This document shows positions 1 to 5,625 of a stretch of 5,649 nucleotides of DNA, piece by piece. The notes under the pieces were generated by a model. That model had not been told where the DNA came from, made no database searches, and saw nothing but the letters and a program-made list of their open reading frames with translations. This DNA comes from Candidatus Woesearchaeota archaeon (lineage in GTDB: Archaea > Nanobdellota > Nanobdellia > Woesearchaeales > CG1-02-33-12), in assembly GCA_003561825.1 (NCBI GenBank), contig PWVO01000183.1, forward strand, positions 1 through 5,649, given 5' to 3'. The position numbers and the translations under genes were made by a program. Positions within the stretch are counted from its first letter, which is position 1. The number at the start of each line of letters is the position of its first letter.

Positions 1-690
1 ATCTAAAACATTATTTACAATAATTATATTGTCCAGATCCCAATACCCCATGTTTGATTCTTCTCTTTTCCAGGCATTTGCAGCATAAAAAAACAGAACT
101 TCAGGATTAAGACCAGTTTTATCTCTTACCCTTGCCTTATCTTCATTCTTGAAATTTCTTGCTTTATACTCTAAACCATCAAAATGGGGATTCCCTGTTA
201 TCTCTAAATTTTCTTCTTTAAACCCTTCTTTTAGCATATCTCTCTTGGCATAAGAATCCATAATAGCTATCCTTTCAGGTAAAAATCTTAATTTCTCACC
301 TGAATGTATGTCATCAAACCTCATAGAATAATTGCCCCAGAAATCCAGAACAGCAAGTGTTGTGATGCCTGCTTCCCTGCCTGCCAAAGTAATTGTTTGC
401 TCAATAACATTTTCATTCTTTTCATCCTGTGCGCTTGTACCGGTAATTATTAGATCAAGAGGCAACTCTTTCTCCAAAAGCCTTTTCATTGAATCCACAG
501 AAACATCATTTAAGCCATAATTATCCATTCTTTTGTATTTAATCCCATTATTTTCAAGAATTGATTCTGAATATTCATGGCCGATTACAGCAATATCTAC
601 TTTGCCATCAAGGGACAATTTCTTTATAACTGGTATTATTGCATTCATTCCTCCTGGATGCCAGGATGTTGCCAGAACTTTTGGTTTCAT
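1..690 (-). CDS. GT-B-like protein (glycosyltransferase / UDP-GlcNAc 2-epimerase-like), C-terminus cut off
   Basis: The frame is open from ATG at 690 to the window edge, giving 230 codons without a stop; the rest lies to the left. The N-terminus carries a hydrophobic strand followed by SWHPGGMNAIIPVIKKL (residues 9-25), the glycine-rich loop and helix that open a GT-B Rossmann domain. Further along are LDLIITGTSAQ (79-88), TLAVLDFWGNYSMRF (111-125), a LPERIAIMD strand (137-145) and ITGNPHFDGL (164-173). This order recalls sugar-nucleotide-handling GT-B proteins, where a G-N-P loop links the two domains. A second Rossmann domain seems to begin near residue 190 (VLFFYAANAW). A role in surface glycan or glycolipid synthesis is inference, and donor and acceptor cannot be told. 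An in-frame ATG at 705 is possible, but a TATA box centred about 26 bases upstream of 690 favours 690. It could instead be an epimerase or an uncharacterised GT-B family. Confidence 0.7.
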   Translation of the reverse strand, partial: MKPKVLATSWHPGGMNAIIPVIKKLSLDGKVDIAVIGHEYSESILENNGIKYKRMDNYGLNDVSVDSMKRLLEKELPLDLIITGTSAQDEKNENVIEQTITLAGREAGITTLAVLDFWGNYSMRFDDIHSGEKLRFLPERIAIMDSYAKRDMLKEGFKEENLEITGNPHFDGLEYKARNFKNEDKARVRDKTGLNPEVLFFYAANAWKREESNMGYWDLDNIIIVNNVLD

Positions 691-710
691 GAACAATTTA
701 AACATACCAT

Positions 711-720
711 TATTTATAAA
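711..720 (-). promoter_or_regulatory. TATA box for the GT-B-like gene
   Basis: On the minus strand this reads TTTATAAATA, preceded by an A-run as in archaeal BRE/TATA promoters. Its centre is about 26 bases from the ATG at 690, which predicts a leaderless transcript and supports that start over the ATG at 705. It lies in the 80-base gap behind the VIT-like gene. Confidence 0.6.
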
Positions 721-770
721 TTTTTTGATTTTGTAACCTCTTCTAAGTAATCACTAATTTCTATTTAGAA

Positions 771-1247
771 CTACCCAAAAATCCTTCCTACCCATAGCCC
801 CACAAAATAAGTTATTATTATAACAACAACAGCAATAACAAGATGCTCCATTACAACATTAAAAGGCCTCTTATTCTGCTTCTTTGCAATATGGTAGCTG
901 AAAACACCGAGCAGGGAAAGCCCCCACACAGCACTGACAATAATCGCAGTAAGCAGCTGGAAAGCAAGAATAGGAAAAATAAAAGTCACAGAAAAAACAA
1001 ACTTAAAAAAAAATGTAGACAAAGTTGACTGCCAGACCTCTTTTGCAGAATGCTTGTTCTCAGACTCTTCAGAAATGTGAATTCCAAGAGCATCAGAAAA
1101 AGCATCAGCAATAGCAATAGTAAGAATCCCGCCGATAATAACAAGCATAGACTGAGTTCCTGAGTATAGGCCAATCATCAGGCCAAGAGTGGTAATGATC
1201 CCTGAAGTTGCTCCAAAGCAAAATCCAATCCTATGCGAATGATTCAT
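771..1247 (-). CDS. VIT/CCC1-like small membrane protein, possible metal transporter
   Basis: This 158-residue protein has about five hydrophobic helices (near residues 10-28, 32-50, 77-96, 98-117 and 132-153), the number found in VIT1/CCC1 transporters, which export Fe2+ or Mn2+ across membranes. The match to the family lies in GATSGIITTLGLMIG (12-26) and the second helix plus its tail, AIADAFSDALGIHISEESE (45-63). In typical VIT proteins the first motif is G-x-x-D-G and the second contains S-M-A-A-G-E-Y. Here the aspartate is S15, the methionine is D52 and the glutamate is I56. The cytoplasmic loop after helix 2 is very short, so the long metal-binding domain of plant VITs is absent. I chose ATG 1247 over the in-frame TTG at 1259 because a TATA-like box lies about 28 bases upstream. 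Membrane location is confident; metal transport is tentative given the substitutions. Confidence 0.8.
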   Translation of the reverse strand: MNHSHRIGFCFGATSGIITTLGLMIGLYSGTQSMLVIIGGILTIAIADAFSDALGIHISEESENKHSAKEVWQSTLSTFFFKFVFSVTFIFPILAFQLLTAIIVSAVWGLSLLGVFSYHIAKKQNKRPFNVVMEHLVIAVVVIIITYFVGLWVGRIFG

Positions 1248-1271
1248 TAAAGCAAACAAATAAACTCATTT

Positions 1272-1281
1272 CTTAAATAAG
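1272..1281 (-). promoter_or_regulatory. TATA-like box for the VIT-like gene
   Basis: The minus strand reads CTTATTTAAG, an imperfect TATA box centred about 28-29 bases before ATG 1247. This fits a leaderless or nearly leaderless transcript. It sits back to back with the HAD promoter in the 94-base divergent gap. Confidence 0.5.
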
Positions 1282-1310
1282 TTTTGGTGATGTATCTTAA
1301 TTCCAGCAAG

Positions 1311-1320
1311 TTTTATATAC
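1311..1320 (+). promoter_or_regulatory. TATA box for the HAD hydrolase gene
   Basis: TTTTATATAC is a near-consensus archaeal TATA box. Its centre is about 26-27 bases before ATG 1342, so the transcript probably starts at the start codon. An ATG at 1332 is out of frame with the HAD gene and is not the start. Confidence 0.7.
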
Positions 1321-1341
1321 TAAACAAGCTTATGGAAAAAA

Positions 1342-1977
1342 ATGCAATACAAATTAATCTGCTTTGACATGGACGGAGTTATATTCAGAGATATAAACTT
1401 CTGGATCGAGCTCCACAAAGCATTCGGAACACTGGAGCAGGGCATCCAGCTTACAGAAAAATATCTTTATACAAACTACCAAAAGCTTGTAGAGGAAGTT
1501 GTGGAAAAACTGTGGAAAGGCCGGGATGCAAAGCCATACTATGATCTGGTAAACTCTGTTGAATACCTGCCCGGAGTTAAAGAAACATTTACTGAGCTCA
1601 GGAAAAGAGGCTTCAAGACAGCAATTATCAGCTCATCAAGCATAGACGCAGCAAGAAGAGTGCAGAAAGACCATGGCATAGACTACATCTTTGCAAACGA
1701 GCTTGTCATCAGAGAAAGCAAAATAACAGGAGAATTCATCTGGCCAATAGGCCCCGGAAAAGAAAAAAAAGCAGAAATAATGAAAAACCTGTGCTCTGAA
1801 ATTGGAATTCTTACAAAACAGGCCATTTACATAGGAGACAGTGATAATGACATTGAGGCATTCAGGCACGCAGGCCTCTCAATCGCATTCAACTCATCAT
1901 CAGCTGAATTAAAAAAAGCAGCAACATACACAGTTGATACAAACAATCTTTCAGACATACTGAAACTGATTCCATAG
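1342..1977 (+). CDS. HAD-superfamily hydrolase, phosphoserine-phosphatase-like (subfamily IB)
   Basis: This 211-residue soluble protein has all four HAD motifs. Motif I is FDMDGV, with nucleophile D9 and acid/base D11. Motif II is AIISSSS, with S97 as the phosphate-binding serine. Motif III is a lysine in GPGKEKK (K140 or a neighbour). Motif IV is YIGDSDNDIEAF, with Mg2+-binding D166 and D170. The helical insertion between motifs I and II (about residues 18-75) is a C1-type cap, as in SerB-like phosphatases. The overall form matches the archaeal PSPase-like HAD-IB group. The chemistry is therefore phosphoryl transfer from a small phosphorylated substrate via an aspartyl-phosphate. The substrate is not readable; phosphoserine is one option, but motif I ends in DGV rather than the DGT usual in SerB. 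The aminopeptidase gene follows after 46 bases with its own TATA box, so linkage to it is weak evidence of shared function. Confidence 0.88.
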   Translation: MQYKLICFDMDGVIFRDINFWIELHKAFGTLEQGIQLTEKYLYTNYQKLVEEVVEKLWKGRDAKPYYDLVNSVEYLPGVKETFTELRKRGFKTAIISSSSIDAARRVQKDHGIDYIFANELVIRESKITGEFIWPIGPGKEKKAEIMKNLCSEIGILTKQAIYIGDSDNDIEAFRHAGLSIAFNSSSAELKKAATYTVDTNNLSDILKLIP

Positions 1978-1992
1978 CGGATTCTCAATAAA

Positions 1993-2002
1993 TTTTATAA
2001 AC
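1993..2002 (+). promoter_or_regulatory. TATA box for the aminopeptidase gene
   Basis: TTTTATAAAC lies in the 46-base gap after the HAD stop codon, centred about 26-27 bases before ATG 2024. It implies a leaderless transcript independent of the HAD gene, although read-through is possible because no clear terminator separates them. Confidence 0.65.
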
Positions 2003-2023
2003 AATAAAAAAATCACCTTAAAA

Positions 2024-3112
2024 ATGCTTGACCTAAAGCCATTAATCGAGCAGGTATTTGTACCCAGGAAAGGAGAGAATGTCATTATCCTGAATGACTT
2101 CCCTGAGGATAGCCTTGAGATAGACAATGACTACATACAGAGAAGAAACTTCGCAAGGCAATGGCACCATGATTTTCTTGAGCTTTCCAAAAAAAACAAA
2201 TTCAAAGTCCAGGAGATAATAACATACGAGCCCACAAAAGCAGCAAACAAGCCCCTTCCAAAAAAAGCAGTACAGTCAGGAAAAGAGCTTGATTTGCATA
2301 AAGTGCTTAACTCCCTCGGCAAAAAAGACATAGTCCTTGCAGTAACAAGATACTCGGCAACAGCCTTTATCAAAGACCTTGCAGAAAAGAAAAAATTCAG
2401 GGCAGCATCAATGCCAGGTGTGACAATCAGCATGACTGGCTTCATGGCTGACTATAAAAAAATTGCAGAAAAATCAAAAATTCTCGCAGAAAAGCTCACA
2501 AAAGCCAATGCGTGCGAGGCAGAATTCTCAACAGGCCACAAAGTATATTTTGACCTAAGAGCATACAAAGCAAAAACAGACGACGGCAACATAAAATCTC
2601 CCGGAACATGCTGCAACCTCCCTGCAGGCGAGGCATTTATCTGCCCATACGAAGGATTTGAAAAAAGCCTTGGCAAAAGCATGACAAGAGGGCAGATCCC
2701 GGCATTCTTAGGAGAGGAAAAAGTAGTCTTTAACATTGAGGAGAACAAAATAGCAGAAATAACAGGCATAGGCCCGGAAGCAGAAAAAATAAGAGAGTTC
2801 CTTGATAAGGATCAGGCCAGAAAATACATAGCAGAGCTTGGCCTGGGATGCAATGACAAGGCAGAGTTCTGCGGAATGACAATACAGGACGAGAAAATAG
2901 AAGGCATGCACTTTGCCTACGGCTTTAACGGCCATTTCGGCGGAGCAATAACACATGAAAAATTCTCAAGCCCGGAAAACATACTCCACCAGGACATAGT
3001 TTACAGCCTTGAATCAAAAGCCCATATCAAATCCCTTTCTTTAATAAATTCCAGAGGCAGAAAAGAGGCAATAATAAAAGACGGAAAATACACAAGCGGG
3101 ATTTTTCAATAA
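2024..3112 (+). CDS. M29-type (COG2309, AmpS/AmpT-like) metallo-aminopeptidase
   Basis: The protein has 362 residues, within the range for archaeal members of COG2309 and slightly shorter than bacterial AmpS/AmpT. M29 enzymes remove N-terminal residues from peptides using two metal ions held by two glutamates, two histidines and an aspartate. All five have good candidates here in the expected order: E203 in NLPAGEAFICP, E271 in AELGLGCN, H296 in GMHFAYG, and H322 and D324 in HQDIVYSL. The N-terminal half (to about residue 150) is the non-catalytic domain, including a VTRYSATAF segment. No signal peptide or membrane helix is seen, so it is cytosolic. Neighbouring CC residues (196-197) precede the first metal motif; any function is unknown. 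Peptide turnover is the likely role. Because related proteins with this fold include ring-cleaving dioxygenases (NicX-like), the exact substrate should be treated as inferred. Confidence 0.85.
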   Translation: MLDLKPLIEQVFVPRKGENVIILNDFPEDSLEIDNDYIQRRNFARQWHHDFLELSKKNKFKVQEIITYEPTKAANKPLPKKAVQSGKELDLHKVLNSLGKKDIVLAVTRYSATAFIKDLAEKKKFRAASMPGVTISMTGFMADYKKIAEKSKILAEKLTKANACEAEFSTGHKVYFDLRAYKAKTDDGNIKSPGTCCNLPAGEAFICPYEGFEKSLGKSMTRGQIPAFLGEEKVVFNIEENKIAEITGIGPEAEKIREFLDKDQARKYIAELGLGCNDKAEFCGMTIQDEKIEGMHFAYGFNGHFGGAITHEKFSSPENILHQDIVYSLESKAHIKSLSLINSRGRKEAIIKDGKYTSGIFQ

Positions 3113-3142
3113 GCGATACTTTGCCTGCATAAATCTAGGAAA

Positions 3143-3151
3143 TTTTAAATA
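3143..3151 (+). promoter_or_regulatory. TATA box for the membrane-anchored protein gene
   Basis: TTTTAAATA is centred about 30 bases before ATG 3177, which would leave a leader of only a few bases. The palindrome at 3153-3166 begins immediately downstream of it. Confidence 0.5.
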
Positions 3152-3152
3152 G

Positions 3153-3166
3153 TAATGTATACATTA
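3153..3166. promoter_or_regulatory. Perfect 14-bp palindrome, candidate operator
   Basis: TAATGTATACATTA is its own reverse complement. It lies between the TATA box and the start codon at 3177, where a bound dimeric regulator would block the polymerase or TBP/TFB. AT-rich DNA makes short palindromes common, so the function is inferred from position and length only. Confidence 0.4.
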
Positions 3167-3176
3167 TACAATATTA

Positions 3177-3875
3177 ATGGAGTTTTCTGAAAAAGAGCAG
3201 AAAAAAGAGGAGATAAGGTCAAGGAGGAGAAAGATAATCCTTGCATTAATTATTCTTATCCTTATCCATATAATTCTTAACATTATAAGAGTTAGTGTAA
3301 CAAGAGAGCAGGCAGACTATGAGACAGAGCCTTATATTTTTTCAATAGAATACGAGGCAGAAGAGCCAGACATAATAGAAAGCTGCGTTGAAAAAGAATA
3401 TGAATGGAGTTATGAATGGCTTGGGTGGAATAATGACAGAGAAGGCTATGTCTCACCTAATTTAAGGATAAAAAACCTTGAAAATAAAAGCGGAGAGTTT
3501 TCTGTAGAGTTTGCATTCTTTGATAACTCGCTTTATCCCTATGATAACTTTCATCGCAGATCGTATGACACAGTTGAAGACATTTTGCCGTGGGATGCAG
3601 CATCAATGCACAGCAGTGTAATGAAAAAGCACCTTGCTCCAGGAGAAGAAGCTATAATAACATCATATACCCAGGAAAGGTCTCCTGACACAGTCTACTG
3701 GGCATATGCAAATATTGATGCCCCTAAATATGAGATATGCAATTTTACAATAGAGAACATCTCAGTTACTAAAAATATAACAACTGTAACATACAGGACA
3801 GAAAAGACAAAAACCAATGTAACAAAATCCGCTACTTTGTGGCAGCTTCTGCTTGATTTTATAAAGAACAGATAA
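3177..3875 (+). CDS. Hypothetical membrane-anchored protein with external domain
   Basis: I do not recognise a named family for this 232-residue protein. It starts with a charged cytoplasmic tail ending in a basic patch (RSRRRK, residues 14-19), followed by one strongly hydrophobic helix (about 19-37). By the positive-inside rule the remaining 195 residues lie outside the cell. That part is rich in acidic and aromatic residues and alternating hydrophobic strands (for example FSVEFAFFD, 108-116), suggesting a beta-sandwich-like fold. It holds exactly two cysteines, C70 and C188, which could form a disulfide. It has five N-x-S/T sequons (N103, N189, N194, N200, N214), four of them clustered in the last 45 residues, compatible with archaeal N-glycosylation. 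A weakly hydrophobic stretch (WQLLLDFI) closes the protein. Location at the cell surface is likely; the role is unknown. A palindrome in its promoter suggests specific control. Confidence 0.75.
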   Translation: MEFSEKEQKKEEIRSRRRKIILALIILILIHIILNIIRVSVTREQADYETEPYIFSIEYEAEEPDIIESCVEKEYEWSYEWLGWNNDREGYVSPNLRIKNLENKSGEFSVEFAFFDNSLYPYDNFHRRSYDTVEDILPWDAASMHSSVMKKHLAPGEEAIITSYTQERSPDTVYWAYANIDAPKYEICNFTIENISVTKNITTVTYRTEKTKTNVTKSATLWQLLLDFIKNR

Positions 3876-3922
3876 GGTATCAGCAAATGAAAAATCTTAT
3901 TAATTATGAGTGCTTGGTAGGA

Positions 3923-3933
3923 CATTATAACTA
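3923..3933 (+). promoter_or_regulatory. TATA-like box for the 63-residue membrane protein gene
   Basis: CATTATAACTA is centred about 25 bases before ATG 3953. An alternative AT-rich element, CTAAATAAA at 3931-3939, is too close to the start to be a TATA box for a leaderless transcript. Confidence 0.45.
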
Positions 3934-3952
3934 AATAAAGAGAAGTGTAAAA

Positions 3953-4144
3953 ATGAAGATGAACCTGAAGAACTATGATGTAATGGACATCGGCCTGATA
4001 AAGCTGTCAGTAATGTTCATAGCACTTTTCCTAGTTTCAGCATGGCCAGGGTTTGCAGGCTTTGTAACAGGAACTCACTGGGCAATATTCCTGGTGATAG
4101 GCATAGTGCTTGCAATAAAGCCCCTGGTAAAAACTTGGAAATAG
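3953..4144 (+). CDS. Small two-helix membrane protein, hypothetical
   Basis: The protein has 63 residues: a short polar N-terminus (MKMNLKNYDVMD), a first hydrophobic helix (about 13-31), a turn with WPGFAGFVTGTHW (31-43) and a second helix (about 43-56), ending in a basic tail (KPLVKTWK). Both ends are probably cytoplasmic. The glycine-, tryptophan- and histidine-containing turn looks deliberately composed rather than random, and codon use resembles neighbouring genes, so I judge it a real gene. I have an impression of similar short proteins in DPANN archaea but cannot name a family or function. An in-frame ATG at 3959 (residue 3) is an alternative start; the TATA-like element 25 bases upstream fits 3953. 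The NIF3 gene follows after 43 bases and may be co-transcribed with it. Confidence 0.72.
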   Translation: MKMNLKNYDVMDIGLIKLSVMFIALFLVSAWPGFAGFVTGTHWAIFLVIGIVLAIKPLVKTWK

Positions 4145-4187
4145 GATTGTGTATCTTTGAAGGAATCGCATTTTGTAATAACCAAAA

Positions 4188-5042
4188 ATGAAAACTGCCC
4201 AGTTATGCCAGCATATTGAAAGAGATTTTATCAGGCCAGGCCTTAAAGACGAGAACTGGGCAGCCAGGATTAGCCATTCTGAAGAACTGCTGGCAGAAAA
4301 TTTCAGAAAAAGATCAATGGGCTTGATGTTTGATTTTGCAGAAAGCATAAGCAAAGTATTCACAGCAGTCTTTCCTTCAGAAAAAGTAATGCAGAAGATT
4401 CTTGATTTAAAAGTGCACGATGCAATGCTTTTTGTCCATCACCCATTGATATGGGACATAAGAAAAGCCCCTGAGGTTTTCCAGCAGATAGACAGAGAAC
4501 TTTTGCAGAAATTCAGGGAAAAAAGAATCTCAATTTACGCTTTGCATGTTCCATTGGACAATTTTGGAGAATACTCAACAAGTGTAAGCCTTGCAGAAGC
4601 ATTGGGGATTGTTCCGGAAAAGCCATTTGCCCCATACTTTGGAGCTTTATGCGGAGTTTTCGGAAAAACAGAAACCTCAAATTTGCAGGACTTAAGAAAA
4701 AAATTTCAGAGCGCAGCAGGCCACAATATTAGCTTGTACAATTACAGCAGCAGTGAAATCACTGGAAGAAAAGCAGCAGTAATAGGGGGCGGAGGCAACA
4801 GCATAGATTTCCTCAGGGAAATTTCAGAGAATAAAGTCAGTGTTTTATTGACAGGCATTGCAGCAAAAAACAGCCATTCTGCTGAAGCCCACAGGTTTGC
4901 CGAGGAGCATAAGATAAGCATACTGGGCGGCACACATTATTCTACAGAGAAGTTTGCATGCATCAGGATCACAGAATATTTCAGGAGATTAGGCCTTGCC
5001 TCAGAATTCATAGAAGACATCCCTGTCATGGAGGACATGTAG
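4188..5042 (+). CDS. NIF3/DUF34 family dinuclear metal-centre protein
   Basis: This 284-residue protein has the NIF3 (YbgI/DUF34) metal-site residues in order: H84 and H85 in FVHHPLIWD, H120 and D124 in ALHVPLDNF, and H250 and E254 in GGTHYSTEK. In solved family members these residues bind two metals inside a ring-shaped hexamer; the biochemical role is poorly defined, with hydrolase activity and metal-insertion roles proposed. A glycine-rich AVIGGGGNSIDFL segment (197-209) marks the second half, where the family has its G-G-G-S loop. The first 60 residues are divergent: the usual W-D-N-x-G-L segment is not evident, and KRSMGLMFDFAESISKVFTA occupies that region. The protein is cytosolic. No strong TATA box is seen before 4188 (GTATCTTTGA at 4151-4160 is a weak candidate), so it may be transcribed from the upstream small-gene promoter. 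The gene ends convergently with the next gene. Confidence 0.88.
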   Translation: MKTAQLCQHIERDFIRPGLKDENWAARISHSEELLAENFRKRSMGLMFDFAESISKVFTAVFPSEKVMQKILDLKVHDAMLFVHHPLIWDIRKAPEVFQQIDRELLQKFREKRISIYALHVPLDNFGEYSTSVSLAEALGIVPEKPFAPYFGALCGVFGKTETSNLQDLRKKFQSAAGHNISLYNYSSSEITGRKAAVIGGGGNSIDFLREISENKVSVLLTGIAAKNSHSAEAHRFAEEHKISILGGTHYSTEKFACIRITEYFRRLGLASEFIEDIPVMEDM

Positions 5043-5043
5043 C

Positions 5044-5064
5044 TTTATCTTTTATTTTCTTCTT
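5044..5064 (+). terminator. T-rich tract, possible archaeal terminator for the NIF3 gene
   Basis: Directly after the NIF3 stop codon the plus strand carries several T-runs (TTTA, TTTTA, TTTTC, TTCTT) across about 20 bases. Archaeal RNA polymerase can terminate at such tracts without a hairpin. The tract also encodes the lysine- and glutamate-rich C-terminus of the opposing gene, so the composition may be coincidental. Confidence 0.3.
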
Positions 5065-5605
5065 CATCATGCCGGATATAACCTCTTAGCACAATGCCAT
5101 TGACAATGTTTCTTTTTAGCCTTAATGGTACTTCATTGAATGATCTTTTGGCATAAATGTTAATCTTTCTGTTTAAACCCCTGATTTTCCGGAGCCTTTC
5201 TGCAGATTCTTGCGGCACTTCAGTTTCAGCGAAAATGTCTATGTCACTTTCTTCTAAATCCTCTCCTAAGCAATAGCTGCCAAAAAGCACAATAACCCTT
5301 GGCTGCAGAATTTCCCAAATCTTTTCAACAGCCTTTGTTTCCTTTAATCTAAGAAGATTGTCAATCTTTTTGTAAAAGATGTAATCCTCTGATTCCATTT
5401 CAGCCCTGTAAACCGGAAAAACCCTTTTTCCAAAAATCTTATTCTCTTTTTTTATTATTTTTTCATTGCAAAGCTTCTTGAGGCACGCAGTAACAGAGGT
5501 ATGCGCCAGCCCTGATTTTTGGCTTATTTCTTTAAGATAATGCTCTTTTGAAGGCTCATCAAAAAAAACTCTTGCAACCTTCAATATATTATAATTATGT
5601 AACAT
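5045..5605 (-). CDS. Winged helix-turn-helix / minimal nucleotidyltransferase fusion, likely autoregulator
   Basis: This 186-residue cytosolic protein has two domains. Residues about 5-67 form a winged helix-turn-helix: LKEISQKSGL, a recognition helix around HTSVTACLKKL, then a wing with basic residues (KIIKKENKIFGKRVFPVYR), as in ArsR/MarR-like regulators. After a helical linker, residues about 100-175 form a minimal nucleotidyltransferase (PF01909-like): IVLFGSYCLGEDLEESDIDIF contains G109-S110 and D121/D123, matching the GS-x10-D-x-D pattern exactly. Active MNT enzymes use a third carboxylate on a later strand; the corresponding strand here reads RKINIYA, with N149 where aspartate is expected, so activity may be lost or altered. 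Such fusions occur in archaea, and MNT proteins act as antitoxins beside HEPN toxins, but no HEPN gene is visible here. The start at 5605 lies at the centre of a perfect palindrome and about 25 bases after a TATA box, implying self-repression. Confidence 0.82.
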   Translation of the reverse strand: MLHNYNILKVARVFFDEPSKEHYLKEISQKSGLAHTSVTACLKKLCNEKIIKKENKIFGKRVFPVYRAEMESEDYIFYKKIDNLLRLKETKAVEKIWEILQPRVIVLFGSYCLGEDLEESDIDIFAETEVPQESAERLRKIRGLNRKINIYAKRSFNEVPLRLKRNIVNGIVLRGYIRHDEEENKR

Positions 5606-5613
5606 ATGTTACA
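5598..5613. promoter_or_regulatory. Perfect 16-bp palindrome over the start codon, likely operator
   Basis: TGTAACATATGTTACA is its own reverse complement, with its dyad exactly between 5605 and 5606. The first base of the ATG (5605) and the predicted transcription start fall at that centre. A dimeric winged-helix protein bound here would block initiation. The gene it covers encodes such a protein, so self-binding is the simplest reading. The half-site is TGTAAC. Confidence 0.6.
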
Positions 5614-5625
5614 ATAATGAATTAC

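Noticed and set aside
332..736. Two plus-strand open frames of 62 and 67 codons (332-520 and 533-736)
   Set aside because: They lie opposite the long open minus-strand GT-B-like frame (690 to 1), which has recognisable motifs and a promoter. They are shadows.
1248..1341. Possible small RNA or riboswitch in the divergent gap
   Set aside because: The 94 bases are filled by two back-to-back promoters and no stable hairpin is evident. Leaderless starts leave no room for a 5' UTR element.
3784..3821. Copies of TGTAAC resembling the half-site of the 5598-5613 palindrome (also at 732-737 and 4063-4068)
   Set aside because: Most lie inside coding sequence at threonine codons and none is paired into a dyad. 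The one near 732 is a lone half-site, so there is no basis for calling operators.
3887..3934. A 15-codon frame (MKNLINYECLVGHYN) with a TATA-like TTTTATAAAG about 26 bases upstream
   Set aside because: The TATA-like string encodes D-F-I-K at the end of the preceding gene and such strings are common in AT-rich coding DNA. The frame is too short to judge without conservation data.
3953..5042. Small membrane gene plus NIF3 gene as a defined two-gene functional operon
   Set aside because: The 43-base gap and weak promoter before 4188 allow co-transcription, but nothing in the proteins links their functions.
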